64,000 bases of DNA from Acidovorax sp. 1608163 (GTDB lineage Bacteria; Pseudomonadota; Gammaproteobacteria; Burkholderiales; Burkholderiaceae_C). Shown here in pieces: positions 56,252 through 64,000 of the stretch. How positions within the stretch are numbered: the first letter of the stretch is position 1; every line of letters starts with the position of its first letter. The notes beneath the pieces were generated by a model. The model searched no databases and was not told where the DNA came from. It worked only from the letters and a program-made list of their open reading frames with translations. Both the position numbers and the translations under genes were made by a program. The stretch lies in the NCBI RefSeq assembly GCF_003669015.1, contig NZ_CP033069.1, positions 1,305,001 to 1,369,000 of the forward strand, written 5' to 3'.

Positions 56252-56305
56252 TCTACTGACTCCCGCTTAACCCTCAAACACCATCATCCATTGGAGAAAT
56301 TGCCC

Positions 56306-57027
56306 ATGACCACCGCCGCGCCAGCCCACAAGCGTATTTTGCTCAAGCTGTCCGGTGAGGCGCTGATGGGCGATGACTCCTTTGGCATCAACCGCGCCAC
56401 CATCGTCCGGATGGTGGAGGAAATTGCAGAGGTGACCCGCCTGGGTGTCCAGGTCGCGGTGGTGATTGGGGGGGGAATATCTTCCGTGGTGTGGCGGGCG
56501 GCTCGGTTGGTATGGACCGGGCCACTGCCGACTACATGGGCATGCTGGCCACGGTCATGAATGCCCTGGCCTTGGCAGATGCCATGGACAAGCAAGGCCT
56601 GACGGCGCGGGTGATGTCGGCCATTGCCATTGAGCAGGTGGTGGAGCCCTATGTGCGCCCCAAGGCGCTGCAGTACCTCGAAGAGGGCAAGGTCGTGGTG
56701 TTTGCCGCAGGCACGGGCAACCCGTTTTTCACCACAGACACCGCCGCTGCCCTGCGCGGCGCCGAGATTGGTGCCGAGGTGGTGCTGAAGGCCACCAAGG
56801 TCGACGGCGTATATACTGCCGACCCTCACAAGGATCCCACCGCAACGCGCTACACGAAGCTCAGCTTTGACGAGGCTATGTCCCGCAATCTGGGCATCAT
56901 GGATGCCACGGCGTTTGCCTTGTGCCGTGATCAAAAGCTGCCCGTGCGCGTGTTCTCCATCATCAAGCATGGCGCTCTCAAGCGCGTGGTGATGGGTGAA
57001 GACGAAGGTACCTTGGTCTACGCCTGA
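56306..57027 (+). CDS. pyrH: UMP kinase (apparent 1-base frameshift)
   Basis: UMP kinase phosphorylating UMP to UDP, 240 residues once corrected. The first frame reads [20 protein letters not shown] to VAVVIGGG. At a run of eight G (56468-56475) the frame shifts; with one more G it continues [29 protein letters not shown]. The second half has [44 protein letters not shown] and ends GTLVYA. Conserved residues are all present apart from the shift. Because pyrH is usually essential and single-copy, a base-calling error is the best explanation. TTGGAG nine bases upstream supports ATG 56306. Confidence 0.92.
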
Positions 57028-57069
57028 CCATCCGAGTGCCCCGCAGCAGCTTCGCCCTGAGGAAACAAC

Positions 57070-57630
57070 ATGACGATTGCCGATATCAAAAAAACCGCTG
57101 AAACCAAGATGGACCAGTCCATCGCAGCGTTCAAGAACAACCTCCAGAAGATCCGCACGGGCCGTGCCAATCCTGCGTTGCTCGATAGCATCCAGGTGGA
57201 GTACTACGGCTCCATGGTGCCCCTGAGCCAGGTGGCCAACGTGACCCTGCTGGATTCGCGCACCATCAGCGTGCAGCCCTGGGAAAAGGGCATGGGCGCC
57301 AAAATCGAAAAAGCCATCCGCGAGAGCGATTTGGGCCTGAATCCAGCGTCGATGGGGGATTTGATTCGCGTGCCGATGCCGCCCATGAGCGAAGAGCGTC
57401 GCAAAGAAATGACCAAGCTGGCCCGCAATGAGGGCGAGAGCGCCAAAATCGCCGTGCGCAACCTGCGTCGCGATGCCAATGAATCCGTGAAGAAACTGGT
57501 CAAGGACAAGCTCGCTTCGGAAGACGACCAAAAGCGTGCAGAAACCGACGTGCAGAAATTCACCGACAAGCACATCGCTGAGATCGATGCGCTGGTCTCT
57601 GCCAAAGAACAAGAAATCATGGCGGTCTAA
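57070..57630 (+). CDS. frr: Ribosome recycling factor
   Basis: A 186-residue RRF that, with EF-G, splits post-termination ribosomes. [43 protein letters not shown] ([19 protein letters not shown]), [20 protein letters not shown] and [10 protein letters not shown] are canonical. It follows pyrH by 42 bp with GAGGAAAC before the ATG. Confidence 0.98.
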   Translation: MTIADIKKTAETKMDQSIAAFKNNLQKIRTGRANPALLDSIQVEYYGSMVPLSQVANVTLLDSRTISVQPWEKGMGAKIEKAIRESDLGLNPASMGDLIRVPMPPMSEERRKEMTKLARNEGESAKIAVRNLRRDANESVKKLVKDKLASEDDQKRAETDVQKFTDKHIAEIDALVSAKEQEIMAV

Positions 57631-57662
57631 GCTCCCGTCAATGGAGCTGACTGATCGTTTGC

Positions 57663-58394
57663 ATGTCTGATTCGCCGGTGGTGCCCCACCACATCGCCAT
57701 CGTGATGGATGGCAACGGCCGCTGGGCCAAGCGCCGCTTCATGCCGCGTTTGGCCGGGCATAAGCAGGGTGTTGATTCGCTGCGCCGCTGTGTGCAAGCC
57801 TGTGTGCAGCAGGGCGTTGCGGTGCTAACCGTCTTCGCCTTTTCCTCCGAAAACTGGAATCGCCCTGCGGATGAGGTCTCTGGCCTCATGGAGTTGCTGG
57901 CCATGGCCCTGGGTCGCGAGGTGCCGCAGCTCAAAAAAGATGGGGTACGGCTTTACTTCGTAGGCAGCCGTGAAGGCCTGTCGCCCAGGGTGCGCGACGG
58001 CTTGGCCCAGGCCGAAGCAGCCACGGCCGACAATACGCGCCTGATCCTCAATGTGTGTTTCAACTATGGCGGCCGTTGGGACATCGCACAGGCGGCGGCC
58101 TCACTGGCAGCCCGTGGCGAGGCCATCACCGAAGCGAGTTTGCACGCTGCCATGGGAATGTCCCATGTGCCAGATCCAGACTTGATCATTCGCACTGGAG
58201 GGGAGATGCGTATCAGCAATTTCCTCCTCTGGCAGGCGGCCTATTCCGAGTTGTACTTCAGTGATCGCTTGTGGCCTGACTTTGATGAGTCGGCCTTGGA
58301 CGAGGCATTGAATGCCTTCCAGGCGCGTGAACGCCGCTTTGGCAAAACGTCTGAACAAATAGTGTCCGTGCATCCTGATCCGATGCCGGGCTGA
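57663..58394 (+). CDS. uppS: Undecaprenyl diphosphate synthase
   Basis: A 243-residue cis-prenyltransferase making the C55 lipid carrier. VPHHIAIVMDGNGRWAKRR with catalytic Asp16, GHKQGVDSLRR, FAFSSENWNRP, LNVCFNYGGRWDI and DLIIRTGGEMRISNFLLWQAAYSELYF are the family blocks. Next gene cdsA follows in nine bases. Confidence 0.98.
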   Translation: MSDSPVVPHHIAIVMDGNGRWAKRRFMPRLAGHKQGVDSLRRCVQACVQQGVAVLTVFAFSSENWNRPADEVSGLMELLAMALGREVPQLKKDGVRLYFVGSREGLSPRVRDGLAQAEAATADNTRLILNVCFNYGGRWDIAQAAASLAARGEAITEASLHAAMGMSHVPDPDLIIRTGGEMRISNFLLWQAAYSELYFSDRLWPDFDESALDEALNAFQARERRFGKTSEQIVSVHPDPMPG

Positions 58395-58403
58395 AAAGGC
58401 ACC

Positions 58404-59258
58404 ATGCTTCTACAGCGCGTTATCACTGCCCTGGTCTTGCTGGCCATTTTGCTGCCAGCCCTGTTTTACCCCTCCATCGCGCCCTTTGCTCTGGTAGTGC
58501 TGGTGTTCATGGCCGCCGCTGCGTGGGAGTGGGGGCGTTTGAATGGTTGCAGCCATGCTGTGTCCATCGGCCTTTCGGTGGTGTGCTCCGCTTTGTGTGC
58601 GGCCGCATGGTGGGCAGGTTGGGTGGTGCAGCCCTTGTCCACGCTTTGGATGGTGGGCGGTGGGCTGTGGGTGGTCTGCGCCGCGTGGCTGTTGCGCGCC
58701 GGGGTGCCGGGCTGGCCTCAGGTACCTGCGCCTGTGCGCATCGTGCTGGGCGTGCTGGCGCTGTGGCTGGCGTGGCTGGCCGTGGTGCAGGCGCGTAGTT
58801 TGGGTATCAATTTTCTTTTGTCCGTGCTCACGCTGGTGTGGGCGGCTGATATTTTTGCCTACTTTGCGGGGCGGGCATTTGGCCTGCGTTTTACCCGGGG
58901 CAAGCTTGCGCCCTCCATCAGCCCGGGCAAAAGCTGGGAGGGTGTGTGGGGGGGGCTGGCAGGTGTCTTGTGTCTGGCCATCGTCTGGGTCGTAGCGGAT
59001 CGTTATTGGCAAGCAGATGTCGCCAGCTTCTACACGCGGCTTTATGGTGCGGGGTGGTGGTTTTTGGCGATTGCCGTGGTGTTCATGGTGGCCATGAGCG
59101 TGGCGGGTGACTTGGTGGAATCGCTGATCAAGCGCAGCGCTGGTGTGAAAGACAGCAGTGGCCTGCTGCCAGGCCATGGTGGGGTGCTGGACCGGGTGGA
59201 TGCCCTGCTGCCTACCTTGCCGCTGGCGTTGATGCTCACCCGACTTATTTCTGTATGA
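58404..59258 (+). CDS. cdsA: Phosphatidate cytidylyltransferase
   Basis: A 284-residue inner-membrane enzyme making CDP-diacylglycerol. About seven hydrophobic helices are seen, beginning RVITALVLLAILLPALF. The family signature is intact: ESLIKRSAGVKDSSGLLPGHGGVLDRVD. GRAFG and SPGKSWEGVWGG are also conserved. It overlaps dxr by four bases. Confidence 0.96.
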   Translation: MLLQRVITALVLLAILLPALFYPSIAPFALVVLVFMAAAAWEWGRLNGCSHAVSIGLSVVCSALCAAAWWAGWVVQPLSTLWMVGGGLWVVCAAWLLRAGVPGWPQVPAPVRIVLGVLALWLAWLAVVQARSLGINFLLSVLTLVWAADIFAYFAGRAFGLRFTRGKLAPSISPGKSWEGVWGGLAGVLCLAIVWVVADRYWQADVASFYTRLYGAGWWFLAIAVVFMVAMSVAGDLVESLIKRSAGVKDSSGLLPGHGGVLDRVDALLPTLPLALMLTRLISV

Positions 59259-60433
59259 AGCAAAGAATCACGGTATTGGGCTCCACGGGCTCCATTGGCA
59301 AAAGCACGCTGGATGTGGTGTCTCGCCACCCTGAGCGGTATGAAGTGTTTGCGCTGAGCGCGGCAACCCAGGTCGATCTGATGCTGGAGCAGTGCGCCCG
59401 CTTTCGCCCCCAGTTTGCGGTGATGGCCAGTGGGCCGCATGCCCAGTTGTTGTCAGAAAAAATCAAGCAAAATGGGCTTCCAACGTCCGTACTAAAAGCG
59501 CAAGATGCTCTTGAAATCATAGCGTCGCATGAGTCGGTAGATGCGGTGATGGCGGCCATTGTGGGAGCGGCTGGGCTGGCGCCCTGCCTGGCTGCCGCCC
59601 GTGCAGGCAAGCGATTGCTGCTGGCCAACAAAGAGGCCCTGGTGGTGGGCGGCGGCTTGTTTATGCAGGCGGTGCGCGATGGGGGCGCGACGCTGCTGCC
59701 GATCGACAGTGAGCACTCCGCCATTTTTCAGTGCCTGCCAGAAGACCCGGCCTGCTGGGCCGAGCGCGTTGACCATATTTTGTTGACAGCTTCGGGCGGC
59801 CCGTTTCGCACGCGTGCGCCTGACACGCTGGCGCAAATCACACCGCAGCAAGCCTGTGCGCACCCCAACTTCTCCATGGGGCGCAAAATTTCGGTGGACT
59901 CTGCCACGATGATGAACAAGGCGCTCGAGGTGATCGAAGCCCGTTGGCTGTTTGGCTTGGCACCCGAGCAGATCAAGGTGGTGATCCATCCTCAGCAAAT
60001 CATCCACTCCATGGTTCAGTTCAACGACGCTTCCATCCTTGCCCAACTGGGTACGCCGGACATGCGTGTGCCGATTGCCTGTGGCCTGGCCTGGCCTGAG
60101 CGCATCGAGAGCGGGGCCGGCCGATTGGATTTCGCTGCGCTGACGGCGTTGACCTTCGAGCAAGCCGATGCCCACCGGTTTCCGGGGCTGCATCTGTCCT
60201 GGCAAGCATTGAATGCGCCAGAGGGCACCACGGCGGTGCTCAATGCCGCCAATGAAGTGGCGGTGGAGGCCTTTTTGGCTGAGCGTTTGCGTTTTGACCA
60301 TATTCACGCGGTCAACCTTGCAACTTTAGAGGCCGTGCCGCCCTCCAAGCCGGATTCGCTGGAGTCGCTGCTGGGGCTGGATGCACAGGCCCGCGATGCA
60401 GCCCGGCGCATTGCCGCCTCCATGGCGCTTTGA
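59255..60433 (+). CDS. dxr: 1-deoxy-D-xylulose-5-phosphate reductoisomerase
   Basis: A 392-residue NADPH enzyme of the MEP isoprenoid pathway. ITVLGSTGSIGKSTLDVV binds NADPH; LLANKEALVVGG, PIDSEHSAIFQCL, TASGGPFR and MGRKISVDSATMMNKALEVIEA are canonical. A 60-base section around 59461-59523 is AT-rich and resembles the family-A repeat, although the encoded peptide (KIKQNGLPTSVLKAQDALEII) is compatible with the family. It overlaps cdsA by four bases. Confidence 0.96.
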   Translation: MKQRITVLGSTGSIGKSTLDVVSRHPERYEVFALSAATQVDLMLEQCARFRPQFAVMASGPHAQLLSEKIKQNGLPTSVLKAQDALEIIASHESVDAVMAAIVGAAGLAPCLAAARAGKRLLLANKEALVVGGGLFMQAVRDGGATLLPIDSEHSAIFQCLPEDPACWAERVDHILLTASGGPFRTRAPDTLAQITPQQACAHPNFSMGRKISVDSATMMNKALEVIEARWLFGLAPEQIKVVIHPQQIIHSMVQFNDASILAQLGTPDMRVPIACGLAWPERIESGAGRLDFAALTALTFEQADAHRFPGLHLSWQALNAPEGTTAVLNAANEVAVEAFLAERLRFDHIHAVNLATLEAVPPSKPDSLESLLGLDAQARDAARRIAASMAL

Positions 60434-60458
60434 TCGGCCGTTTCTTCTGGAGCTTCGT

Positions 60459-61841
60459 ATGCTGACCGTGGTTGCTTTTTTCGTCGCGCTGGGTCTGCTC
60501 ATTGCTGTGCATGAATACGGGCATTACCGTGTCGCAGTGGCTTGCGGAGTCAAGGTGCTGCGGTTCTCCGTGGGTTTTGGCAAACCCCTGCTGATGTGGC
60601 GTGCCAAAGGCTCAGGCACTGAGTTTGTTTTGGGTCTGTTTCCTCTGGGAGGCTATGTTCGCATGCTGGACGAGCGCGAAGCCCCGGTAGAGCCCCATGA
60701 GCGCCACCTGGCTTTCAATACCCAGCCCTTGCGGTCGCGTGCCGCAATCGTGGCGGCAGGTCCCTTGGCCAATTTGTTGTTAGCGGTTTTGCTGTATTCG
60801 TTGGTCAATTGGGGGGGCGTGCAGGAGCCCAAGGCCGTTTTGTCCAGCCCCGTCGCGGGCTCTATCGCCCAGAGTGCAGGCTTGGCGGGCGGCGAGTTGG
60901 TGCGCCGCGCTGCGGCGGGCGATGAGGAGCTGGCCCCTATGCGCTCTTTTGAAGAGCTGCGCTGGGTTTTGACCCAGGGCGCCCTGGATGGCCAGCGTGT
61001 GCGCCTGGAGCTGGAGCCTGCACCCGGCGCATCACTGCGCGAGGTGACTTTGGACCTCTCCACCCTGAACGTGCGTGATGCCGATGCCCAACTGTTTCGG
61101 AAGATTGGGGTGTTTGCACCCTGGACGCGCCCAGCCATTGGCGAGGTGATGGCTGGCGGTGCTGCCGAGCGTGCGGGCCTTCGCCAGGGGGATCTGGTGC
61201 GCAAGATTGGGCAGACTGCAGTGGTGGATGGCATGCAGTTGCGTGAATTGATTCGCACGTCGGTGCGCGGCGATCAAGATGTCATGCAGTCGTGGCAGGT
61301 TGAGCGCGGTGGGCAATTGGTGGCGCTGGAGGTGATGCCTGATGTGGTCCAGGAGCCCACGGGTGCGGTGGGGCGCATCAATGCCTACGTCGGTGGCAAC
61401 CCTGAAATGGTGGAGGTGCAGTATGGCCCCCTGGAAGGCTTGTTTAAAGGCGCTGACCGTACCTGGGAGGTGTCTGCCCTGACTTTGCGCATGATGGGGC
61501 GCATGCTGGTGGGAGAGGCATCGCTCAAGAACCTGAGCGGCCCATTGACGATTGCTGACTACGCAGGCCGCTCGGCTGAAATGGGGTTGATGCAGTACTT
61601 GGCCTACCTGGCTCTCATCAGCGTGAGCCTGGGGGTGTTGAACCTGTTACCTCTGCCAGTGCTCGATGGCGGGCACCTGATGTATTATCTTTGGGAGGGA
61701 GTCACAGGCAAAAGTGTCTCCGACACCTGGACGGAATACCTTCAGCGTGGCGGCGTTGCAGTCCTTGCCGTGATGATGTCTATCGCTCTCTTTAACGATA
61801 TCTCCCGATACCTCGCCAAACTTCTGGCCGTATTTGCCTAG
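60459..61841 (+). CDS. rseP: Site-2 intramembrane protease RseP
   Basis: A 460-residue zinc metalloprotease cleaving anti-sigma factors in the membrane. The zinc motif HEYGH (18-22) and the third ligand in NLLPLPVLDGGHL are present, with two PDZ domains between (VLSSPVAGSIAQSAGLAGGE, GAAERAGLRQGDLVRKIG) and four membrane helices. ATG 60459 with CTGGAG six bases upstream is the start; an open frame from 60381 overlaps dxr. Confidence 0.95.
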   Translation: MLTVVAFFVALGLLIAVHEYGHYRVAVACGVKVLRFSVGFGKPLLMWRAKGSGTEFVLGLFPLGGYVRMLDEREAPVEPHERHLAFNTQPLRSRAAIVAAGPLANLLLAVLLYSLVNWGGVQEPKAVLSSPVAGSIAQSAGLAGGELVRRAAAGDEELAPMRSFEELRWVLTQGALDGQRVRLELEPAPGASLREVTLDLSTLNVRDADAQLFRKIGVFAPWTRPAIGEVMAGGAAERAGLRQGDLVRKIGQTAVVDGMQLRELIRTSVRGDQDVMQSWQVERGGQLVALEVMPDVVQEPTGAVGRINAYVGGNPEMVEVQYGPLEGLFKGADRTWEVSALTLRMMGRMLVGEASLKNLSGPLTIADYAGRSAEMGLMQYLAYLALISVSLGVLNLLPLPVLDGGHLMYYLWEGVTGKSVSDTWTEYLQRGGVAVLAVMMSIALFNDISRYLAKLLAVFA

Positions 61842-61864
61842 CCATATCGGCTTCAGTTTCATTC

Positions 61865-64000
61865 ATGAAAAAACACATTACTCGCCTTGGCGTGCGTACT
61901 GCATCTGCCGTTGCTGCCATGGTATTCGTCGCCAACGCGGCGTGGGCCCTGGAGCCTTTCAAGGTCCAGGATATCCGTGTGGAAGGTCTGCAGCGCGTGG
62001 AGCCTGGGACGATCTTTGCCTCCATGCCGCTGCGCGTGGGCGACGATTACAACGACGACAAGGGGGCGGCCGCCATTCGCGCGCTGTTCGCTTTGGGTTT
62101 GTTCAAGGATGTGCGTCTGGAAGCCAATGGCAATGTGCTGGTGGTCGTGGTGGAAGAGCGCCCCACGATTGCCGATGTCGACTTTGCGGGGACGCGCGAA
62201 TTCGACAAAGAGGTTCTCAAGAAAGCCATGCGCGACGTGGGCCTGACGGAAGGGCGCCCGTTTGACAAGGCGCTGGCAGACCGTGCGGAGCAGGAACTCA
62301 AGCGCCAGTACATCAACCGCAGCCTGTATGGCGCCGAGGTGGTGACGACGGTGACCCCCATTGAGCGCAACCGGGTGAACCTGACGTTCACCGTGGTGGA
62401 AGGCGAGCCCGCCCGCATCAAGGAAGTGCGCATCAATGGCAGCAAGGCATTCAGCGAATCCACGCTGAAAGGCTTGTTTGACCAGGACACTGGCGGCTGG
62501 CTGAGCTGGTACACCAAGTCCGATCGCTATTCGCGCACCAAGCTCAACGCCGATCTGGAAACCCTGCGCTCCTACTACCTGCAGCGTGGTTACCTTGAGT
62601 TTCGGGTGGACTCCACCCAGGTGGCGATTTCGCCAGACAAGCAGGACATCACCATCACCGTGAATGTGACTGAGGGCGAGCGCTTTGTGGTGGCAGGAGT
62701 GAAGCTGGAAGGCAACTACCTGGACCGTGAAGACGAGTTCAAATCGCTGGTGAGCATCCGTGCGGGTGAGCCCTACAACGCAGACCAGGTGACGGAAACC
62801 ACCAAAGCGTTCTCTGAATACTTTGGCCGTTTTGGTTTTGCTTTCTCGCGCGTTGAGGCGGTGCCTGAAATCGACCGCGAAAACAACCGCGTCACGCTGG
62901 TGTTGCAGGCTGAGCCATCGCGCCGTGCCTACGTGCGCAAGATCAATGTGAGTGGCAACAACCGCACCCGCGACGAAGTGATTCGCCGCGAGTTCCGCCA
63001 GTACGAGGCCGCATGGTACGACGGGGAGCGCATTCGCCTGTCGCGCGACCGCGTGGACCGCCTGGGCTTCTTCACCGAAGTGAATGTGGAGACGCAAGAT
63101 GTGCCCGGCTCTCCTGACCAGGTGGACCTGGTGGTGAACGTGGCTGAGAAGCCCACAGGCTCGCTGCAACTGGGCGCTGGCTTCTCCAGCGCTGAAAAAG
63201 TGGCGCTGTCGTTCGGCATCAAGCAAGAGAACTTCTTTGGTTCGGGCAACTACCTGGGTATTGACGTCAACACCAGCAAGTACCGCCGTACGCTGGTGTT
63301 CAGCACCACCAACCCCTATTTCACGCAAGACGGTATCTCCCGCACTGTGGACGTGTATTACCGCACCGACAAGCCTTACGAGGACCAGGGCGGTAACTAC
63401 GAATTGGTCACCACGGGTGCCTCCATGCGCTTTGGTGTGCCATTCAGCGAGATCGATACCGTGTTCTTCGGTGGTGGGCTGGAGCAGACCCAGATCAAGG
63501 CAGGGACCAACATCCCCGCCACGTACTTGGCCTACGCCAACACCTATGGCGCCACCAGCAACTCGATTCCTTTGACGATCGGCTGGTCGCGCGATGACCG
63601 TGACAGTGCCTTGGCACCCAACTCGGGCCGCTACCAGCGACTCAATTCCGAGTGGTCAGTGGCCGGTGACGCCCGTTATGTACGAGGCAACTACCAGTAC
63701 CAGCAATACATCCCTTTGAACAAGCGCTTCACGGTCGCCTTCAATGGTGAGTTTGGGTATGGCAAGGGGCTCAATGGCCGTCCGTTCCCTGTGTTCAAGA
63801 ACTTTTACTCGGGTGGTCTTGGCTCCGTGCGTGGCTTTGATCAAGGCACGTTGGGTCCACGTGACGTGACTGGCGCATCCTTGGGTGGCCCGAAGAAGGT
63901 CACGCTCAATGCCGAGTTGGTGGCGCCATTCCCAGGCGCGGGCAATGACCGCACCTTGCGCGTCTTCACTTTTGTGGACGTGGGTAACGTGTACGGCGAA
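61865..64000 (+). CDS. bamA: Outer-membrane protein assembly factor BamA, 3' end missing
   Basis: 712 codons are visible before the window ends, with no stop. A signal peptide (TASAVAAMVFVANAAWA) is followed by five POTRA domains (FKVQDIRVEGLQRVEPGTIF..., ending about residue 420) and the start of the 16-strand barrel. The conserved loop-6 motif VRGF in GGLGSVRGFDQGTLG is present. BamA inserts outer-membrane proteins such as the TonB receptor of this window. It follows rseP by 23 bp, the usual order. Confidence 0.96.
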   Translation, partial: MKKHITRLGVRTASAVAAMVFVANAAWALEPFKVQDIRVEGLQRVEPGTIFASMPLRVGDDYNDDKGAAAIRALFALGLFKDVRLEANGNVLVVVVEERPTIADVDFAGTREFDKEVLKKAMRDVGLTEGRPFDKALADRAEQELKRQYINRSLYGAEVVTTVTPIERNRVNLTFTVVEGEPARIKEVRINGSKAFSESTLKGLFDQDTGGWLSWYTKSDRYSRTKLNADLETLRSYYLQRGYLEFRVDSTQVAISPDKQDITITVNVTEGERFVVAGVKLEGNYLDREDEFKSLVSIRAGEPYNADQVTETTKAFSEYFGRFGFAFSRVEAVPEIDRENNRVTLVLQAEPSRRAYVRKINVSGNNRTRDEVIRREFRQYEAAWYDGERIRLSRDRVDRLGFFTEVNVETQDVPGSPDQVDLVVNVAEKPTGSLQLGAGFSSAEKVALSFGIKQENFFGSGNYLGIDVNTSKYRRTLVFSTTNPYFTQDGISRTVDVYYRTDKPYEDQGGNYELVTTGASMRFGVPFSEIDTVFFGGGLEQTQIKAGTNIPATYLAYANTYGATSNSIPLTIGWSRDDRDSALAPNSGRYQRLNSEWSVAGDARYVRGNYQYQQYIPLNKRFTVAFNGEFGYGKGLNGRPFPVFKNFYSGGLGSVRGFDQGTLGPRDVTGASLGGPKKVTLNAELVAPFPGAGNDRTLRVFTFVDVGNVYGE

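Overview
The window is high-GC proteobacterial chromosome. Gene content, gene order and dispersed repeats point to a member of the Comamonadaceae (Burkholderiales), most like Acidovorax. The supporting signs are the rpsB-tsf-pyrH-frr-uppS-cdsA-dxr-rseP-bamA block, the nrdR/glyA pair, and two families of palindromic repeats of the kind I recall from that family. This placement is inference, since no database search was possible.

Layout. 1-4.1 kb: the 3' end of a diguanylate cyclase gene, a berberine-bridge-type FAD oxidoreductase, then folA, a His-rich DUF4337 protein and thyA. 4.6-8.9 kb: an iron-uptake signalling set made of a FecA-type TonB-dependent transducer (split by an apparent 1-base deletion), a FecI-type sigma factor behind a Fur box, and a FecR-type anti-sigma factor. 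9.2-19.1 kb: a complete polyol catabolic locus with a four-gene ABC importer, a D-arabinitol 4-dehydrogenase-like enzyme, an AraC-type regulator, xylulokinase and a PfkB sugar kinase. 19.1-23.5 kb: small membrane proteins and lipoproteins, three GNAT acetyltransferases and an SDR. 23.5-32.9 kb: a GlcD-like flavoprotein, DUF2069 and YihY membrane proteins, a DUF4401/GDYXXLXY plus DUF2157 membrane pair, an alpha/beta hydrolase, metY and a CBS protein. 33-39.5 kb: a PAS-GAF-GGDEF-EAL protein, aroC, an MFS permease and a UshA-type lipoprotein phosphohydrolase (also split by a 1-base deletion). 39.8-51.5 kb: nrdR, glyA, a lytic transglycosylase, a 1-kb gene-free region with a candidate structured RNA and a 24-bp perfect palindrome, a DUF349 protein, tandem tRNA-Leu(CAG) genes, rnr and nnr. 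51.6-64 kb: a DadA-like oxidase and an amidase, then the translation, isoprenoid and envelope block from rpsB to bamA, which is cut by the window end.

Three genes (the TonB receptor, the phosphohydrolase and pyrH) each need exactly one extra G in a run of 5, 7 or 8 G. pyrH is normally essential and single-copy, so I read all three as probable homopolymer under-calls and give merged coordinates.

I do not see a clear new defence, mobile or biosynthetic system. The most interesting signals are non-coding. They are a stem-loop repeat family whose copies supply stop codons to neighbouring genes; a second palindromic family that has inserted in frame into xylB; a 101-bp MITE-like element touching the thyA stop codon; several perfect palindromes that look like operators; and a candidate ncRNA ending in a terminator upstream of the DUF349 gene.
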